From assembly GCA_947652605.1 (NCBI GenBank), contig OX393576.1, positions 54,226,966-54,290,965 on the forward strand: a stretch of DNA of 64,000 bases, given 5' to 3'. Both the position numbers and the translations under genes were made by a program. The first letter of the stretch is position 1, and the number at the start of each line of letters is the position of its first letter. The notes below the pieces were generated by a model. The model worked only from the letters and a program-made list of their open reading frames with translations, had not been told where the DNA came from and searched no databases. Below are positions 11,147 to 23,067 of the stretch, in pieces. Source of the DNA: Elmis aenea. Lineage: Eukaryota > Arthropoda > Insecta > Coleoptera > Elmidae.

Positions 11147-11584
11147 GGGGAGGGTGGGGCAAGATGACGTACGGGGCAAGTTGACGATCTCGGTTTTTAA
11201 TATCATGTGCATGCAACAACCCTACAGTAACCCAATGTTTATAACCTATCTATAGCCTAGTTGTAACATGCACCAATAAATGGCGCTGGCCTCAAATGCA
11301 GACTAGCTATATCAGAAAATGATATTCCCAGCATGCTGATGTAAAATTGTTAGTGTAAAATTACTACTACTACATATTATAGACTGCTAGAATTGTGTCG
11401 ATGTCTCAAAATATGTTCAATTATCGATAACGCGTTTAAGATATTCAAAAAAAAAAAAAAAAGGTAACTCGGGGGCAAGTTGGCGGAGGCAAGATGACGA
11501 ATGCGTCAAGTTGCCCCATTGCTACATCAACTTGCCCCTAGATGATTACAATGGTACTTAGGAAAATGTAGCTAACTCTTGCAG

Positions 11585-11762
11585 ATGGTACAAAACTATG
11601 TTAAAAAGACCGATCGCCAATCCTGGTCGAAAAATGCCTAAATTATAGCACTTTATGCTGCCGAGGACGTAAATGTGACAGTTAACAACGCCAGCCAAAT
11701 GTACAAAATACTGGAACCTACTCTTCGTATTTTAATCAGGCGTGCGATTATTTTCTTGTAAA
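11585..11762 (+). pseudogene. pogo-like transposase N-terminal HTH fragment
   Basis: Reads MVQNYVKKTDRQSWSKNA, a stop, then IIALYAAEDVNVTVNNASQM. This fits the N-terminal psq-type helix-turn-helix of insect pogo-like transposases, in which a KRKTDRQSW opening precedes a DNA-binding helix bundle. One internal stop and truncation at about residue 58, where the sequence jumps to the C-terminal part of the protein. Confidence 0.6.
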
Positions 11763-12000
11763 CGACTCGAGAAAAACAATAACCGACAGAGAAATTGGAA
11801 AACTGTTTGGGCAGGCCTATTTAAAGTCTGCAACTGTAGGCACAGCAGTTAAAAGCTTCAAAAAATGTGGAATTGAACCATATAACCCCAGAGTATTCGA
11901 CGACGCAGATTTCACACCTGCCTCAACAACCGGACGGGCTGATCCAGAGGTTGCTGATATTCATGAAGCATTAGAAAAACAACGGATGGAGACACTGTGA
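11757..12000 (+). pseudogene. pogo-like transposase post-catalytic region
   Basis: Open frame VNDSRKTITDREIGKLFG, then AVKSFKKCGIEPYNPRVF and DDADFTPASTTGRADPE, ending at a TGA. In intact pogo/Tigger-like proteins this segment (GF/SF+K.GI.P.N) follows directly after the last catalytic residue. It adjoins the N-terminal HTH piece here, so the whole DDE core has been removed. Confidence 0.65.
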
Positions 12001-12557
12001 TAAGTGACGACGACGACGAACCTCTAATTAACTTAATGATTACAAAGGACACTCGAAAATCAGATTCGTCGTCACCAAGTCCTGCTGGAGTAAAGACTTT
12101 CGAAACGCAGAAAGATCAAAATTGACCAGGACCTTCTGGAGTACAAACGCCGAAGTCATCAAGAGCAGCGCATAGCCCTAAAACTTTTACAGAAATAAGA
12201 ACATACCCAAAATACAACCGACCACAAACCACGAGATGGAAGAAACAGAAATCTTATGTGTTAACCGCTACGTCAAACAAGGAGGAACTTGAGGAAAAAA
12301 AGAGGACAAAAAGATGTAAAGCCTTAACCAAAAAGGGGAAGGATGAGGCACTAAAACGCTCTGTTTTCAAAAATTCATCGCCAGCTGAAAGTGCTACTGC
12401 GAAAAATAAGGAATATTTGTGCTCCGGCTGTGGAGGACTCTATTCAGAGCCTCCAACTGAAGACTGGATTATGTGTCTCCAGTGCTCTGGTTGGTGGCAC
12501 GAATCATGCACAGGTTACGAGGGTGAAGGTGCATATAAATGCGAAATATGTGCGTAA
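12001..12557 (+). pseudogene. pogo-like transposase C-terminus with PHD finger
   Basis: Broken frames give SPKTFTEIRTYPKYNRP, then KSYVLTATSNKEELEEK, then an open run from 12258. This ends in a PHD-type zinc finger: CSGC, MCLQC, WWHESC and CEIC (Cys4-His-Cys3 spacing) just before the stop at 12555-12557. The RPYPKA..R...GKS.ILT style of linker and the terminal PHD finger are typical of insect pogo-like transposases. The last 99 codons are uninterrupted. Confidence 0.7.
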
Positions 12558-12600
12558 TCGTCATCTTGCCCCGATATGTTCGTTATCTTGCCCCATAGGT

Positions 12601-13365
12601 AAGACAAGATGACTAAAATACACAGAGAATGTTTTTATTTTTTTCCTCAAGTGTTTATATGATTTCTGGTTTCTCGCCCTTCCAGTTTGTAGTAAACTCA
12701 TATATGTATGTCACCATTATATTTTGTTTAAAAAAAAAACTGTGCATATATTTTTTACTGACAATTTCCGTTAAGCTAGTCAACTTCTGTATTGTATGGT
12801 GACAAATCCTGTTATCTAACCACATGGCGATTTTTCTATCATTTTAACTTTCAATTTTTCATTTATACTGTCAAAATTTCAATTTTAAGAAAAATTCCAT
12901 GCGCTCATCAAAATAAATTTAAACGAATTTCAATCAAGTACCAAGTAACTTCAATGTAAATTTTATCTTCGAAAACTTTAATGTTCATTATAATACTGCT
13001 TCCAATTATCCTCGCTCATCGGTGAGTATCTTCTTTATTAAAAAAGTGCCTGTATTTAGGATTCTAGGGACATTATTTAACTCACGTGTAATTTTTAGCT
13101 ACCGATGAAGGGTCAAATATAGACTCGAAATATTTAGCAGATGTATAGAGTTTTCTTTATAAACCCAATGACCACCTTCCCGTTACTTTCTTCAAACTAC
13201 TTTATGGTCGTAATTTCTGGTTCAATCATTTAAGATATTTTACATTTCTCTTGGGATTATTAATAAGCACCAAATTTAGCAATTTTGTCAAGTTTGAATC
13301 TATACTCTAGCTATTATAATAAGCGGGATCCCCATGCTTAAACTCGATTTTCAAACACCTGTATA
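12601..13365. other. Intergenic, no gene seen
   Basis: AT-rich. A GATGAAGGGTCAAATATAG / ACTCGAAAT phrase near 13106 resembles retroelement 3' tails but is isolated. Confidence 0.3.
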
Positions 13366-14223
13366 CCGGGTGATTCAGTTTGACTGTCGCACCCCTATAA
13401 CTTTTTAATTATTGATAATAACCCCAACAAATCTTATATTTTTGGAAACGGCGACAAATTCCCTATTAAATGATGTGCATTTGTTATATCTACGATGACG
13501 TAATATGTCAATTCCGCGATAGGCAACTGTTTTTTTTATATTACATAGTATACATTTTGTTGTTGATTCGGATAGAGAATTTAATTCTGAATTCGATAGT
13601 GTATTAAAAAGGTATCCTTACATAAAAAAAAAATCGAGAAAAATCAGTTCTAAGTGTATTCAAATCATAGCAAACAGTCCATTTAACATAACAAAATACC
13701 ATCAAACCTTAAAAATTATACTGTAACTATAAATGGAAATGTATTCACATTCCAAACACAGTTGTCCTCTATTTGTAACTGCTTGATTGAAATTAGAGTC
13801 TAATTTTTTTATGTCAGCGTTTATTATTTGTTTTTATTTTTATTAAAAATTAATTTTTAATACATTTCCAATGATAGTAATAGTATAATTTTTAAGATTT
13901 TATCGTTTTTTGTTTTGTTAAATAGACTGTTTGCCATGATTTGAATAAACTGATTTTTCTCGAAAACATATGCATACCTTTTTAATACACAGTCGAATTC
14001 AGAATTAAATTCTCTATCCGAATCAACAAAAACATGTATGTTATGTAATTTTAAAAAAAAAACAGTTGCCTATCGCGGATTCGACATACGTCATCGTATA
14101 GATAACAAATGCACATCATTTAATAGAGAATTTGTCGCCGTTTCCAAAAATATACGGTTTGTTGGGGTTATTTTCAATAATTAAAAAGTTATGGCGGTGC
14201 GACAGTCAAACTGAATCACCCGG
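13366..14223. mobile_element. Long foldback MITE, TA target duplication
   Basis: Left end TA|CCGGGTGATTCAGTTTGAC and right end GTCAAACTGAATCACCCGG|TA are exact complements. Complementarity continues through GCGATAGGCAACTG, TCGGATAGAGAATTTAATTC and TTTAATACAC to arms of roughly 370 bp each (13366-13745 and 13862-14223) around an AT-rich centre of about 115 bp. No coding capacity. TA duplication and terminus type put it with the Tc1/mariner-type MITEs of this window. Confidence 0.9.
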
Positions 14224-15195
14224 TATAGTGTGCCGCGAAATTTTAGTGCCGCGACATTAAAAAGGTTGAAAAATACTGGTTTGCGACATACAAACGACCA
14301 TAACATTATAAAGATAAGCAAATAAGGAAAAGATAAAAAATTACAACTTATTTTATTAAAAGTTTAAAGAGTTGCGACTAACGGCAATTTATTTAAATAA
14401 ATAAACTCTACAACATGTAAAAACTAAAATACTGCGTAAGACGAAAGAAAATACCTTTAATTTTTAATAAACAACTGAGTTGTAGACTACGACATTGACG
14501 ACATACTGACGCTTGCTAGTTAATTGCCAAAGCGCTGTTTATAATCGGTTTATATTTACAGTGTGTGGTGTACTGACAATTCTGTCTGTAAACCACTGCA
14601 AAGCAATTCTAGAACGTTAATGACGAATGCCAATTAAATTTATACCTTTTGATTTACCGTCAATTAACTTTAAGCTTTAGACTTTCTGAAGGGTAATATA
14701 CTATATTAGGAATCCTTTAATTGTATCGCGTCGCAACTGTTGACACGAGATATTTAAAATATAAACTTATACGTTGTAAAACAAAATACGTGAAATATAT
14801 TATTTTTAATAATAGATAATAATAATAAATCTTGATTTAGCTTTTAGCTAATTTTACATTATCTTAATGCTGCTTATATTTATTTGTACATATTCTCTAA
14901 AACTAGTATATCTTAACATTATTTTTCACATATTATACACATGATTTTTTAAAATTTTATATCGACGTTGTTTGTTTAATATTCACAGGTAATTCATTGA
15001 AAATCATGAGCCGTTTGTAGTACAAGGCGTTTTGTGTGTTTGTTCTCAATAATTTCGATAGTCTAAAATCTTTTTTGTTCCTAGTCTGGCATTCGTGAAT
15101 GTTACAGTTTTATGTCAAGTTTTTAGTCATGTAATGTAAAAAAAATATTTATTGCCTTCTATATTGTTGTGGTACGTTGGTTTGTGAGACGTGGG
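14224..15195. other. Intergenic, no gene seen
   Basis: AT-rich sequence up to the hAT target duplication at 15188-15195. No recognisable gene or element. Confidence 0.35.
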
Positions 15196-17275
15196 CAGGG
15201 GCGGACTGGGTGCATAAAACTGACCGGGCAATTTCTCCAAAATCGGCCCACATAGGTAAAATAAACTTTCGCGATATCGTTTTTATGGCATTGATTGTTT
15301 TTGCCCCTCCCCGTGTTTTGGAGATTAAATTTGCTTTAAGGTTGCCAGTAAGTTATTGTATTTGCATAAAAAAATCACGTATAAAAAATGTACCCTAACT
15401 TACGCTTTTCAACTTACAATAACGGTGTCGAAACCACCCATAGTGTAATTTAGAGGTATTACCTGTAGACTGTACAGGGTGGCTTATTTTCGATGCCTAT
15501 ACAGGGTATTTCGGTTATTATCCAAGATAGAAAAAAACTAAGTACGTAGTCTCGATTTCGTTTTTCGAGAGAAATTTATTGCCGTAAACAGATTTTTGAT
15601 ATCTTTTTTAATTTTCGAAATATAGCCAAAAACCGATTTTTTGCACTTTTCAAAAATGTTAAATACCTATCTCGCTTAAACGAGAAGATAAAGAAAAACT
15701 TTAGACATTTTTTGCATCGTTTTTTTGTCCTTAATAAGATAGCTTTATTGAATTTTTTTATACTCATACAAATATTGATATATTACACCTAACGCTCTTA
15801 TTTTAAATAGCAACCATAGGCAAATTATATATTTTTGAAAAATGCAAAAAATAAGCTTTAGATTGATGTCAAAGTCGACTATGGTTGCCATTTAAAATAA
15901 GAAAGTTAGGTGTAATATATCAATATTTGTATGGGTAAAAAAAAATGAACATTGCTATTTTATTAACGATAATAAACTATACAAAAAATATCTTTTAAGT
16001 TTTTCTCTATCTTTTTGTTTAAGCGAGATATTTAACATTTATGATATCTGTTTTCATACTCGAAATATAGCTAACACCATTTTTGGTATTTTCAAAAATG
16101 TTAAATATCTCGCTTTAACGACAAGATCGAGAAAAACTTTAAAGACATTTTTTGTATGTTTTTTTGTCCTTAATAAGATAGCGATGTTAATTTTTTTTTT
16201 GTTCATACAAATATTGATATATTACGCCTTTCTTATATTAAATGGCAACCATAGTTGGCTTTGACATCAATCGAAAGTTTATTATTTGCGCTTTTCAAAA
16301 ATATATAATTTGCTTATGGTTGCTATTTAAAATAAGAAAGTTGGGTGTAATATATCGGTATTTATATGATTAAAAACAAATTGAATATCGCCATCTTATT
16401 AAGAACAAAAACCATGCCAAAAATGTCTTTAAAGTTTTTTTTTCTCTATCTTTTCGTTTAAGCAAGATATTTGACATTTTTGAAAATTGCCAAAAATCGG
16501 TTTTTGGCTATATTTCGAAAATTCAAAAAGATATCAAAAACCTGTTTACGTTAATAAATTTCTCTCGAAAAAGAAATCGAGACTACGTACTTAGTTTTTT
16601 TCTATCTTGGATAATAACCGAGATATCTGTATGGGCATCGAAAAAGGCCTGTACGTATTGAAATTTGTATCCAAACAAATGTATTTAATAATTAATCATA
16701 AATAATTAGAAGATTAAAAATAGCCAATAAATATATGTATATTCACAGTCATTTAATTAATTAAGTACATATTAATAATACAAATTTTGGATAGTATAAT
16801 AATAATGCAGTTTATGCTGCATGAGTATAATGTCCAAAATTTATTCAACACAATAATCTTTAAAAAATTTAGTGATACGTGTCCAGTCTAACTTCAGCTT
16901 ATATCACTTATAATTTAACAACGAAACTTACTTGGTTAATTAATCATTAATCTGTCTTTAATTTTCACACTGAACAAAAAATAAAGAAACTTGTATTGGT
17001 AGCCTGTAGCTTCCCCAAATGCTGTCAACAGTCAGCAGACATCGACCGTACACCTAAGGGTTTTTTATTTATGCGCTGACGTAAAGAGTCACTAAAAAAA
17101 ACACTAACACCCGGCATTTTTTTATTAAGTTGGTAAAATAAAGCTGATTATATAGTAGTAGAAAAATTCATTTAGATTTGGAAATGATTTGGTGTTAACG
17201 CCACCGACATCGGCCCTTGAACCCAGCGGCCCACCGGGCATTTGCCCGGTTGCCCGGCGGGCCTGTCCGCCCCTG
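15196..17275. mobile_element. hAT-type element with perfect 8-bp target duplication
   Basis: Left end CAGGGGCGGACTGGG, right end CGGGCCTGTCCGCCCCTG, flanked on both sides by GACGTGGG (15188-15195 and 17276-17283). CAGGGG termini with an 8-bp duplication are diagnostic of the hAT superfamily. Subterminal CCGGGCA/GCCCGG words occur at both ends. No transposase frame was seen, so it is non-autonomous. More than half of its length is a nested TA-flanked foldback element at 15475-16651. Confidence 0.88.
15475..16651. mobile_element. 1.18-kb foldback MITE nested in the hAT element
   Basis: TA|CAGGGTGGCTTATTTTCGAT at the left, ATCGAAAAAGGCCTG|TA at the right. Arms pair through TTATCCAAGATAGAAAAAAA, CTCGATTTCGTTTTTCGAGA and GATATTTAACATTTTTGAAA-type words. 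The interior repeats the arm theme: GGTGTAATATATCAATATTT and CTATGGTTGCCATTTAAAAT recur in both orientations between about 15780 and 16350, giving several nested hairpins. No coding capacity. Confidence 0.85.
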
Positions 17276-17283
17276 GACGTGGG

Positions 17284-17884
17284 TACTTTCAATAAGACTC
17301 TTTGTGAAATTTTACTTGATGTTTAGTTGATAAATCGCCAAATTCATCTTACACTTGTACTTAACACAACTTAAGTTATTTGATATCGATGAGAATGATA
17401 AGAATTTAGTTAAAACAACCAAATGATTTCGAAGGTGGTATGGACGTCTCGGCTTTACGACTTCAAAGATGTTATAGAAGTGATGACAAAATTTATGAAG
17501 TTCCAATTGTAAAATAGTACTGCTGACATCTGCAATAATATTTAACTAATAGAAAAAAAATATTATGTCAGAATAGACCAATCAAAGTGGTTAACGTTAT
17601 AAGGTACTAAATCTATCTAACATATTAGTTGTTAAGTAGAATTTTTGATAAATAAGTTGTCTCTAATAATGCAATAATTTTGAATAATTATTACCGAATA
17701 CTTGTCAGCACATATGATGTTACAATTGATATTATGAAATGGCTGATGCGTCGCATTCTTGTATTACTTAGCGGTAATAACACGATATTATATGACAATA
17801 ATTAAAATAAGAAATTGAGCAACACCGAAATACCTAAAATATTTATGAATTTTGGGATTTACAACAATATTAAAAAAGGCAATT
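17284..17884. other. Intergenic; probably degraded 3' flank of the LINE that follows
   Basis: AT-rich without recognisable protein fragments. The reverse-strand LINE at 17885-19060 would have its 3' UTR here, but no poly-A or simple-repeat tail could be fixed. Confidence 0.25.
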
Positions 17885-19060
17885 AAACGTAACTTTTTTG
17901 AGGTATAATTAACCACGTTACAGTATTTAACATTTCGCTAATTTTGGTGTCTTTAGAGCATTTTAAAATAATACGCATTCCTCTGTTTTGCTGTTTCTGT
18001 AGTTTATGTATGTCGCCTTCGTTGCAAAAAAACAAAATACTCGCGCAGTAATCAAAGTGTAAGCGATAAGTGACCTATGTATATAATATGATATTTGCTG
18101 TGAGGCTAAGTTTGTTTGTTAATCTACCCAAAAAACCATTTTTTTCCCACTTTTCTTACAATGTAATCCACTTTGCTGTTAAATTTAAGCTTATTGTCCA
18201 TCATAACACCAAGATAATTAATTTGCGAAACATATTCAAGTTCTTCATAATCTATTTTAACTTTAATGCTTACATCTTTATGTTTCCTTTTATGATAAAT
18301 TTAGTTGTTTCTATTTCTGTTTTTGATTTTAATTTTTTTACCCTTTCTGATACAACGTATAGGATATTATTTATCCTATTAATAGCTGACTCTACGTTCC
18401 TGTGAAAAGCAGTGATTATAGTGTAATCTGTAGAGACTTACACAACAGTTTTTTTACATTATGTTCCAAATCATGTAAGTACAGCACAAAACGTAAAAGA
18501 CCTAAAACTGAGCCTTGTGGTACACCTAGTGTGTTGATAATTTTTTTTTAATTCTATCTTGATAACTTTAGTTTTTTGATAGCGAGTTGTTAAATAACTT
18601 TCAAACCACCTTTTTTCGATCCTTGTATAAACTGTTGTTTGAGTTTTTTAATTAGCCTCTTTCTATCTATGATTTCAAATGCTCTTTTGATGTCTAAAAA
18701 CACCCCCACAATGTATTTGTTGTTTTCAATTTGCTGCTTCCAATCAGCTAGCACAAGATATAGTGATGTTTTACATGAACGTTTGGCCCTAAAACCGGAT
18801 TGAGCGTCTGATAATATTTTATTGTCTTCTATAAACATAAATAATTATCGCTTGACAATTTGTCTAAATTTTTCGCATTTTAGGTTCTTCTCACTTTTGG
18901 TATGGGCACAACTAACGCCGTTTTCCAACTTTCGGGAAAGACACCGGTCAGTAGCGATTCATTCATTATTTCTGTCATTGTGTTTCCAATTAGAAGTAGT
19001 ACATCTTTTGATATCACAAGGTACTCAAGGTCTGTTAAACTGATTTCCGTAGGTTTGTTT
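17885..19060 (-). pseudogene. CR1/Jockey-like LINE reverse transcriptase, decayed
   Basis: Reverse-strand frames give, in order: ESLLTGVFPESWKTALVVPI (about 18960), SDAQSGFRAKRSCKTSLYLV and VGVFLDIKRAFEIIDRKRL (about 18820-18640), LGVPQGSVLGLLRFVLYLHD (about 18500), YLGVMMDNKLKFNSKVDYI (about 18200) and HFDYCASILFFCNEGD, then KLQKQQNRGMRIILKCS (about 18050-17950). These are the consecutive blocks of a non-LTR reverse transcriptase and its downstream domain. Frameshifts and stops separate them and the FADD/YADD box is lost. It is closely similar in layout to the LINE at 41189-42713. Confidence 0.85.
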
Positions 19061-20639
19061 TGTGAGGATCATTAGAAAGTTTGGTATATTTGTTTTCTAT
19101 CCACAATAAGTAATTGTTTTTTTTAAATTTTATTAACTTAAACGAAGTAGCAAAATGAACCGCTAAATTCAAGTATCTGGAAAACGAAATTAGTTTTTCA
19201 CCAACCTTTTAATTGACTTAGCATTCTCGAGACTGACCTTTTTTAAGCTTATTAGAAGAATTAGATTTTCATATTGTTGAGGCTCGCCATTCTAACAGTA
19301 TTTTAAAAGGATGAGAATTTAATTTAGTGTGTAAATTATGTGCGTTCAAATTTAAAACAATTTTAAAAGCTTTTAGCCTCATACTTTCTTAGTATTAACT
19401 TAAAAATATATAAATTAAAGTCCTTTGTATGGCTTTAATGAGCTAAAATTTACTGTTATTGATCGGACTAACCCATCAAAACCAAATTACTGCTATTAGT
19501 TTGATCAAAGTAATAGGTATACACGTATGATTTGCATTGTTCCACAAATGAGTATTAGTTAAACGACAAATTCATGTTGACGATTAATTGTTCTAATCAA
19601 ACAATCTCTATTAGTGGATTACACACTTTGACAACGACAAGTAACTTATCAGGTGTTAATTAAAGCCGGGCCTTTTTTTTATAGATTATTAAACAAATCA
19701 AGATAGGTCTCAGAGTAGGGATATACCAGTTAATCACAAGATAATCGTTAATCGGCTTAATAGATTAATCGGTTAATAGGTTCTTACGTCGATTAATCGG
19801 TTCATGTAAATTTAATTTTGCCAACAGACTGAATTATATCAAACGTAATATTTTGTGACTGTTATCCTAATTTTAGTCAGTGGCTGCTGAAGAGGCTGTT
19901 TATTGACACTTAAAACAAAAATAAAATATTAATTTTAATTAAAAAAAAGCACACAGGTACTTTTTGAACTACTAACAAGTAATAAGGAAATGATTAAGAT
20001 AATAATTCAACGTCTTACTCAGATTAATTCTTGTTTTTAATAAAAGAAAAGTTGTACTATTCACACTAAAGTTGCAGTAAAAGCTGTGAACATCTGACAT
20101 ATTTAATTGCCTTTGAAATTGTAACTTATGAAATAAGATTAAATTACATTTGAATTGGAGCTACGCCGACTGTTATATGTTGAGATCTTAAATTAATAAG
20201 TACGTTATAAGCAACATTTCCTTAAGAATTGAAAAGGAAGTAAATGGGAATGAAAAGCATTTTTAATTTAGCTTATCATTAATCTCGCAACTGAAACGTT
20301 TAAAACATATTTTAAGAACTAATTGTTTTTGTTTAATGACACTTTATTATTTACTTTGTAATTTAAGCGTTTCTCTATCTTGACTATTAAGCGAAATACC
20401 TATGTAATCCCATCGAATTTGGACCACCCTCTACAACAGCACATGTAAATTTAAATGATTATGCAACATAAATTACTTACGAATTTTCAATTGGTCAAAG
20501 CTGAGGATATTTTAAAATATAAACTGTAAATTGTCCACTAATAAAAAGTTTACATTAAATTGTATGTAATTTATATCCCTTTCCATTTTGAAAATCAACT
20601 TACAACACTTTTATTAAAAAAGCGGTCCATATAAACAAT
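19061..20639. other. Intergenic; a cluster of ATTAATCGGTTAAT words at 19735-19805
   Basis: GTTAATCACAAGATAATCG, TTAATCGGCTTAATAG, ATTAATCGGTTAATAGG and GATTAATCGGTTCATG follow each other. This is typical of the subterminal repeats of a small DNA transposon, but no terminal repeats or target duplication were found. The rest is featureless AT-rich DNA. Confidence 0.35.
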
Positions 20640-21040
20640 TACTACTACTCTTAGGGCCGTTATTATAAACGTCAGTTAAATAGTCGAATAGCTAACCTTC
20701 AAATAAATTTACTTGGCGAGTAAATGTATTCCCGCTATTATAAACGAAAATTGCCGAATAAATAGTTAACCGTGAAATAACTAATTAAAGTGATAAATAA
20801 ACAAACACAACCTCATAAATTCATAAATCGTGTGTAGGTATATGCGATATTCTTATAATTATTTATTACTTACCTTTTATAATTTATTACTATGTCACAT
20901 TTACTAAGCAGTTGACATGAAAAAGTAGAGTTATGTTTATTTGACAGTTAAAATTTATCCCGTGGTTTATCAGAGGTTAGTTAACTTCGGGGAAAATTTT
21001 ACTCCACGAGTAAACTACTTATTCGTCGTTTATAAACATA
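20640..21040. repeat. Possible inverted-repeat element
   Basis: GGGCCGTTATTATAAACG at about 20654 and GAGTAAACTACTTATTCGTC / GTTTATAAAC at about 21020 are partly complementary. ATTATAAACGAAAATTGCCG repeats the theme at 20737. The ends are not well defined and it could be an old MITE. Confidence 0.3.
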
Positions 21041-21888
21041 TTTAATGTAACAAATTATAACAACGAATAACAAAATATACTCTAAATACAAAGTATTGAC
21101 TTATTCAAAATGTGTTAATGAATTAAAGTAAAAGTCAAAAAGCTTTCTAGAACAATACCATAAATGGAAATAAAACTATATGGAACCAAAATGCTTATTG
21201 GGTTTTATAGACCCGAGGAAAGCATGGAGAATAAAGATTTAGTGATATTTACGATTTGCTAAATAACCTATGCATCTTTGTCTAATCGCATTCTACCATT
21301 AAAAAAGCATTTTATAAAAGAAATATGTGTAATATGTTAGTTAAAGTTTAATTAATTTTGTTTATGATTTTTCGTTTTTTTTGCATTTAATATTAAGTTT
21401 ATTTGTCTAAACTAAATTGTTGGTAATTGTATTAATGTAGTTTCGCTGTTTTTGCTCTGTTTAATATCAAATTCATACCACAATAAAAGTCAGTGTATTT
21501 GCTTTCGCATACACATTAAAATATCGAATTTCGTGTTTAATCGAACCAAATGGTTCCTGAAAAAAATACGTATCGAATATTTTGCGTATAAGTGTTTAAG
21601 TGAAAAGCAATTTTGAGCTCATAACTGCCCTTTTCGTGTTTATCCTGTACATAAACGATGCATATCGACGCTATAAAAATGGATATATGTTTATTCGATA
21701 TTTTACGACACCCCGTTGCAAATTTTCATTTTATTTATACATGCCTTTTGCGATAAAGTTTGATGTAATTATTTATACCGAGAAGCGGAAACCATTTTGC
21801 TATAAAGTGTTGATATAAAATATACATATAAAAAGCTAAACGTCCAACAATTTTGGTGTATACAGAAAATTGCAAGTATTAGCAATAA
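21041..21888. other. Intergenic, no gene seen
   Basis: AT-rich. A 72-codon open frame at 21600-21818 shows no motif I recognise and is probably chance. Confidence 0.25.
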
Positions 21889-22589
21889 TTACCCAAATTG
21901 AGGAAAAACATTAATGGCATAAGCTTTACAAAAAGTATGGCAACATTTATTTCTTAAAAAAAATCGAAATAAAAGACGTAACGTTAAATCGAGCATTGAA
22001 AACGCATCTAACAAATATGTACAGAATGTGGAGGTGAATTTAGAATCAGACAGTTCAAAATTTTGGACGTTCAATAAATCAAAACAAAATTCTTGTGCAT
22101 GTCAAGCTAATATGAAATATAAAGATTCAACATTTAGTTCTTCGCAATCTATAGCAGATGCCTTTGCTGCGCATTTTAATTCAGTCCTTGGATATTTTTT
22201 TGTAATCAAATAAATCTTGATAACCTCGATCACACTTTTATTAATTTGTTATTCTCCAGGATACAAACATTACCAAATATGACATATTAAACGTTGTTAA
22301 AAAAATTAAAGCGTAGATGAGTGCAGGTGTATTTCAAATTCGACTATATGTATATAAGATAAAGGATGCGTAGAAATACTAGTTATTCCATTAAAATTAA
22401 TTTTTAATAAAGTTATCTCAACTGCTTAATATCCAATAAAATGGAAAGTAACCAAGGTATGCCCAATCTATAAAAATGGAGATCGTGGGAATATTAAACA
22501 TTACAGACCAATTGCGTTAATTCAAACTATATTCAAGATATTTGAGTCAATAACGTACCAAGAAATTTTCGAGTATGTCAAACCACTCG
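21889..22589 (+). pseudogene. LINE fragment: region between endonuclease and RT, plus RT start
   Basis: Forward frames read KSSIENASNKYVQNVEVNLE, SSKFWTFNKSKQNS and SQSIADAFAAHFNSVL (the inter-domain segment, as in FW.F...K of LINEs). Further on come YPIKWKVTKVCPIYKNGDRG and NIKHYRPIALIQTIFKIFES, the first RT block (P..WK...V.PI.K.GD). There are multiple frameshifts. It is abruptly cut at 22589 by a TA-flanked MITE, so the rest of the RT is missing or displaced. Confidence 0.75.
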
Positions 22590-22591
22590 TA

Positions 22592-23067
22592 CAGGGTGCC
22601 CATTTTTTTAACCTGTTATATGGGTAACTCCCTTAATATTAAAGATATAGAACTGTTTAAATTAGCAAATTTGTGCAGAATTTAAAAGGAAGTCTGATGC
22701 CATTTTCACATTTGACCTACGTCATCAACTTTTTGAAATATTTTGAAAAACCTGAAAAAGGTCGATTTTTTTAAACTTGAATAATTCCGTAACAATATGA
22801 GCTAGCACAAAAATGAAAATTGGCGTTTATAGATGTTTTTTCGTAGATTTTAAATATGTTAACGAAATTTTCATAGCACTCTCGGTTTCCGAGATAGAAC
22901 AAACTTGCATTTTTTTAAATGGAAGTCGTAGTTGGCTGTGACCTTATTAAAAAGGTTATTTTTTTCTCGTTTCAATGATATAAGGTTTGTTATGCTTTTC
23001 TCTTGTAGTTTTCCTTTAAATAAGCAAAAATCATTTTACATGTTCACTGCCTACTAATACATGGGAG
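22592..23067. mobile_element. Mariner-type MITE arm (family of 32486-34035), split by a hAT
   Basis: TA|CAGGGTGCCCAT begins at 22592 inside the LINE fragment. It then follows the arm of the 32486-34035 element closely: TTTAAATTAGCAAATTTGTG, GACCTACGTCATCAACTTTT and CATAGCACTCTCGGTTTCC. It breaks at 23067, where a hAT element is inserted, and resumes at 24250 (GTGACATTTAAAGAGTTGTC) for about 50 bp before the homology ends. The second arm is absent. Confidence 0.82.

Larger units (their letters stand above)
11147..12600 (+). mobile_element. pogo/Tigger-like element with catalytic core deleted
   Basis: Bounded by copies of GGGGCAAGATGACG / GGGGCAAGTTGACG on the left (from 11156) and the complementary CGTCATCTTGCCCC and CGTTATCTTGCCCC on the right (12560-12594). 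Extra copies lie at 11470-11540. A TA precedes the left end. Inside are fragments of the N-terminal DNA-binding region and of the C-terminal part of a pogo-like transposase, with no DDE domain between them. The right boundary is approximate because the two ends are not exact mirror images. Confidence 0.7.

Noticed and set aside
15576..15767. 63-aa reverse-strand frame
   Set aside because: It lies in the arm of the foldback MITE and its basic/Phe-rich repeats follow the palindrome, not a protein.
18070..18405. 111-aa forward frame as a membrane protein
   Set aside because: The reverse strand carries clear RT blocks (YLGVMMDNKLKFNSKVDYI). The forward frame is an antisense shadow of the LINE.
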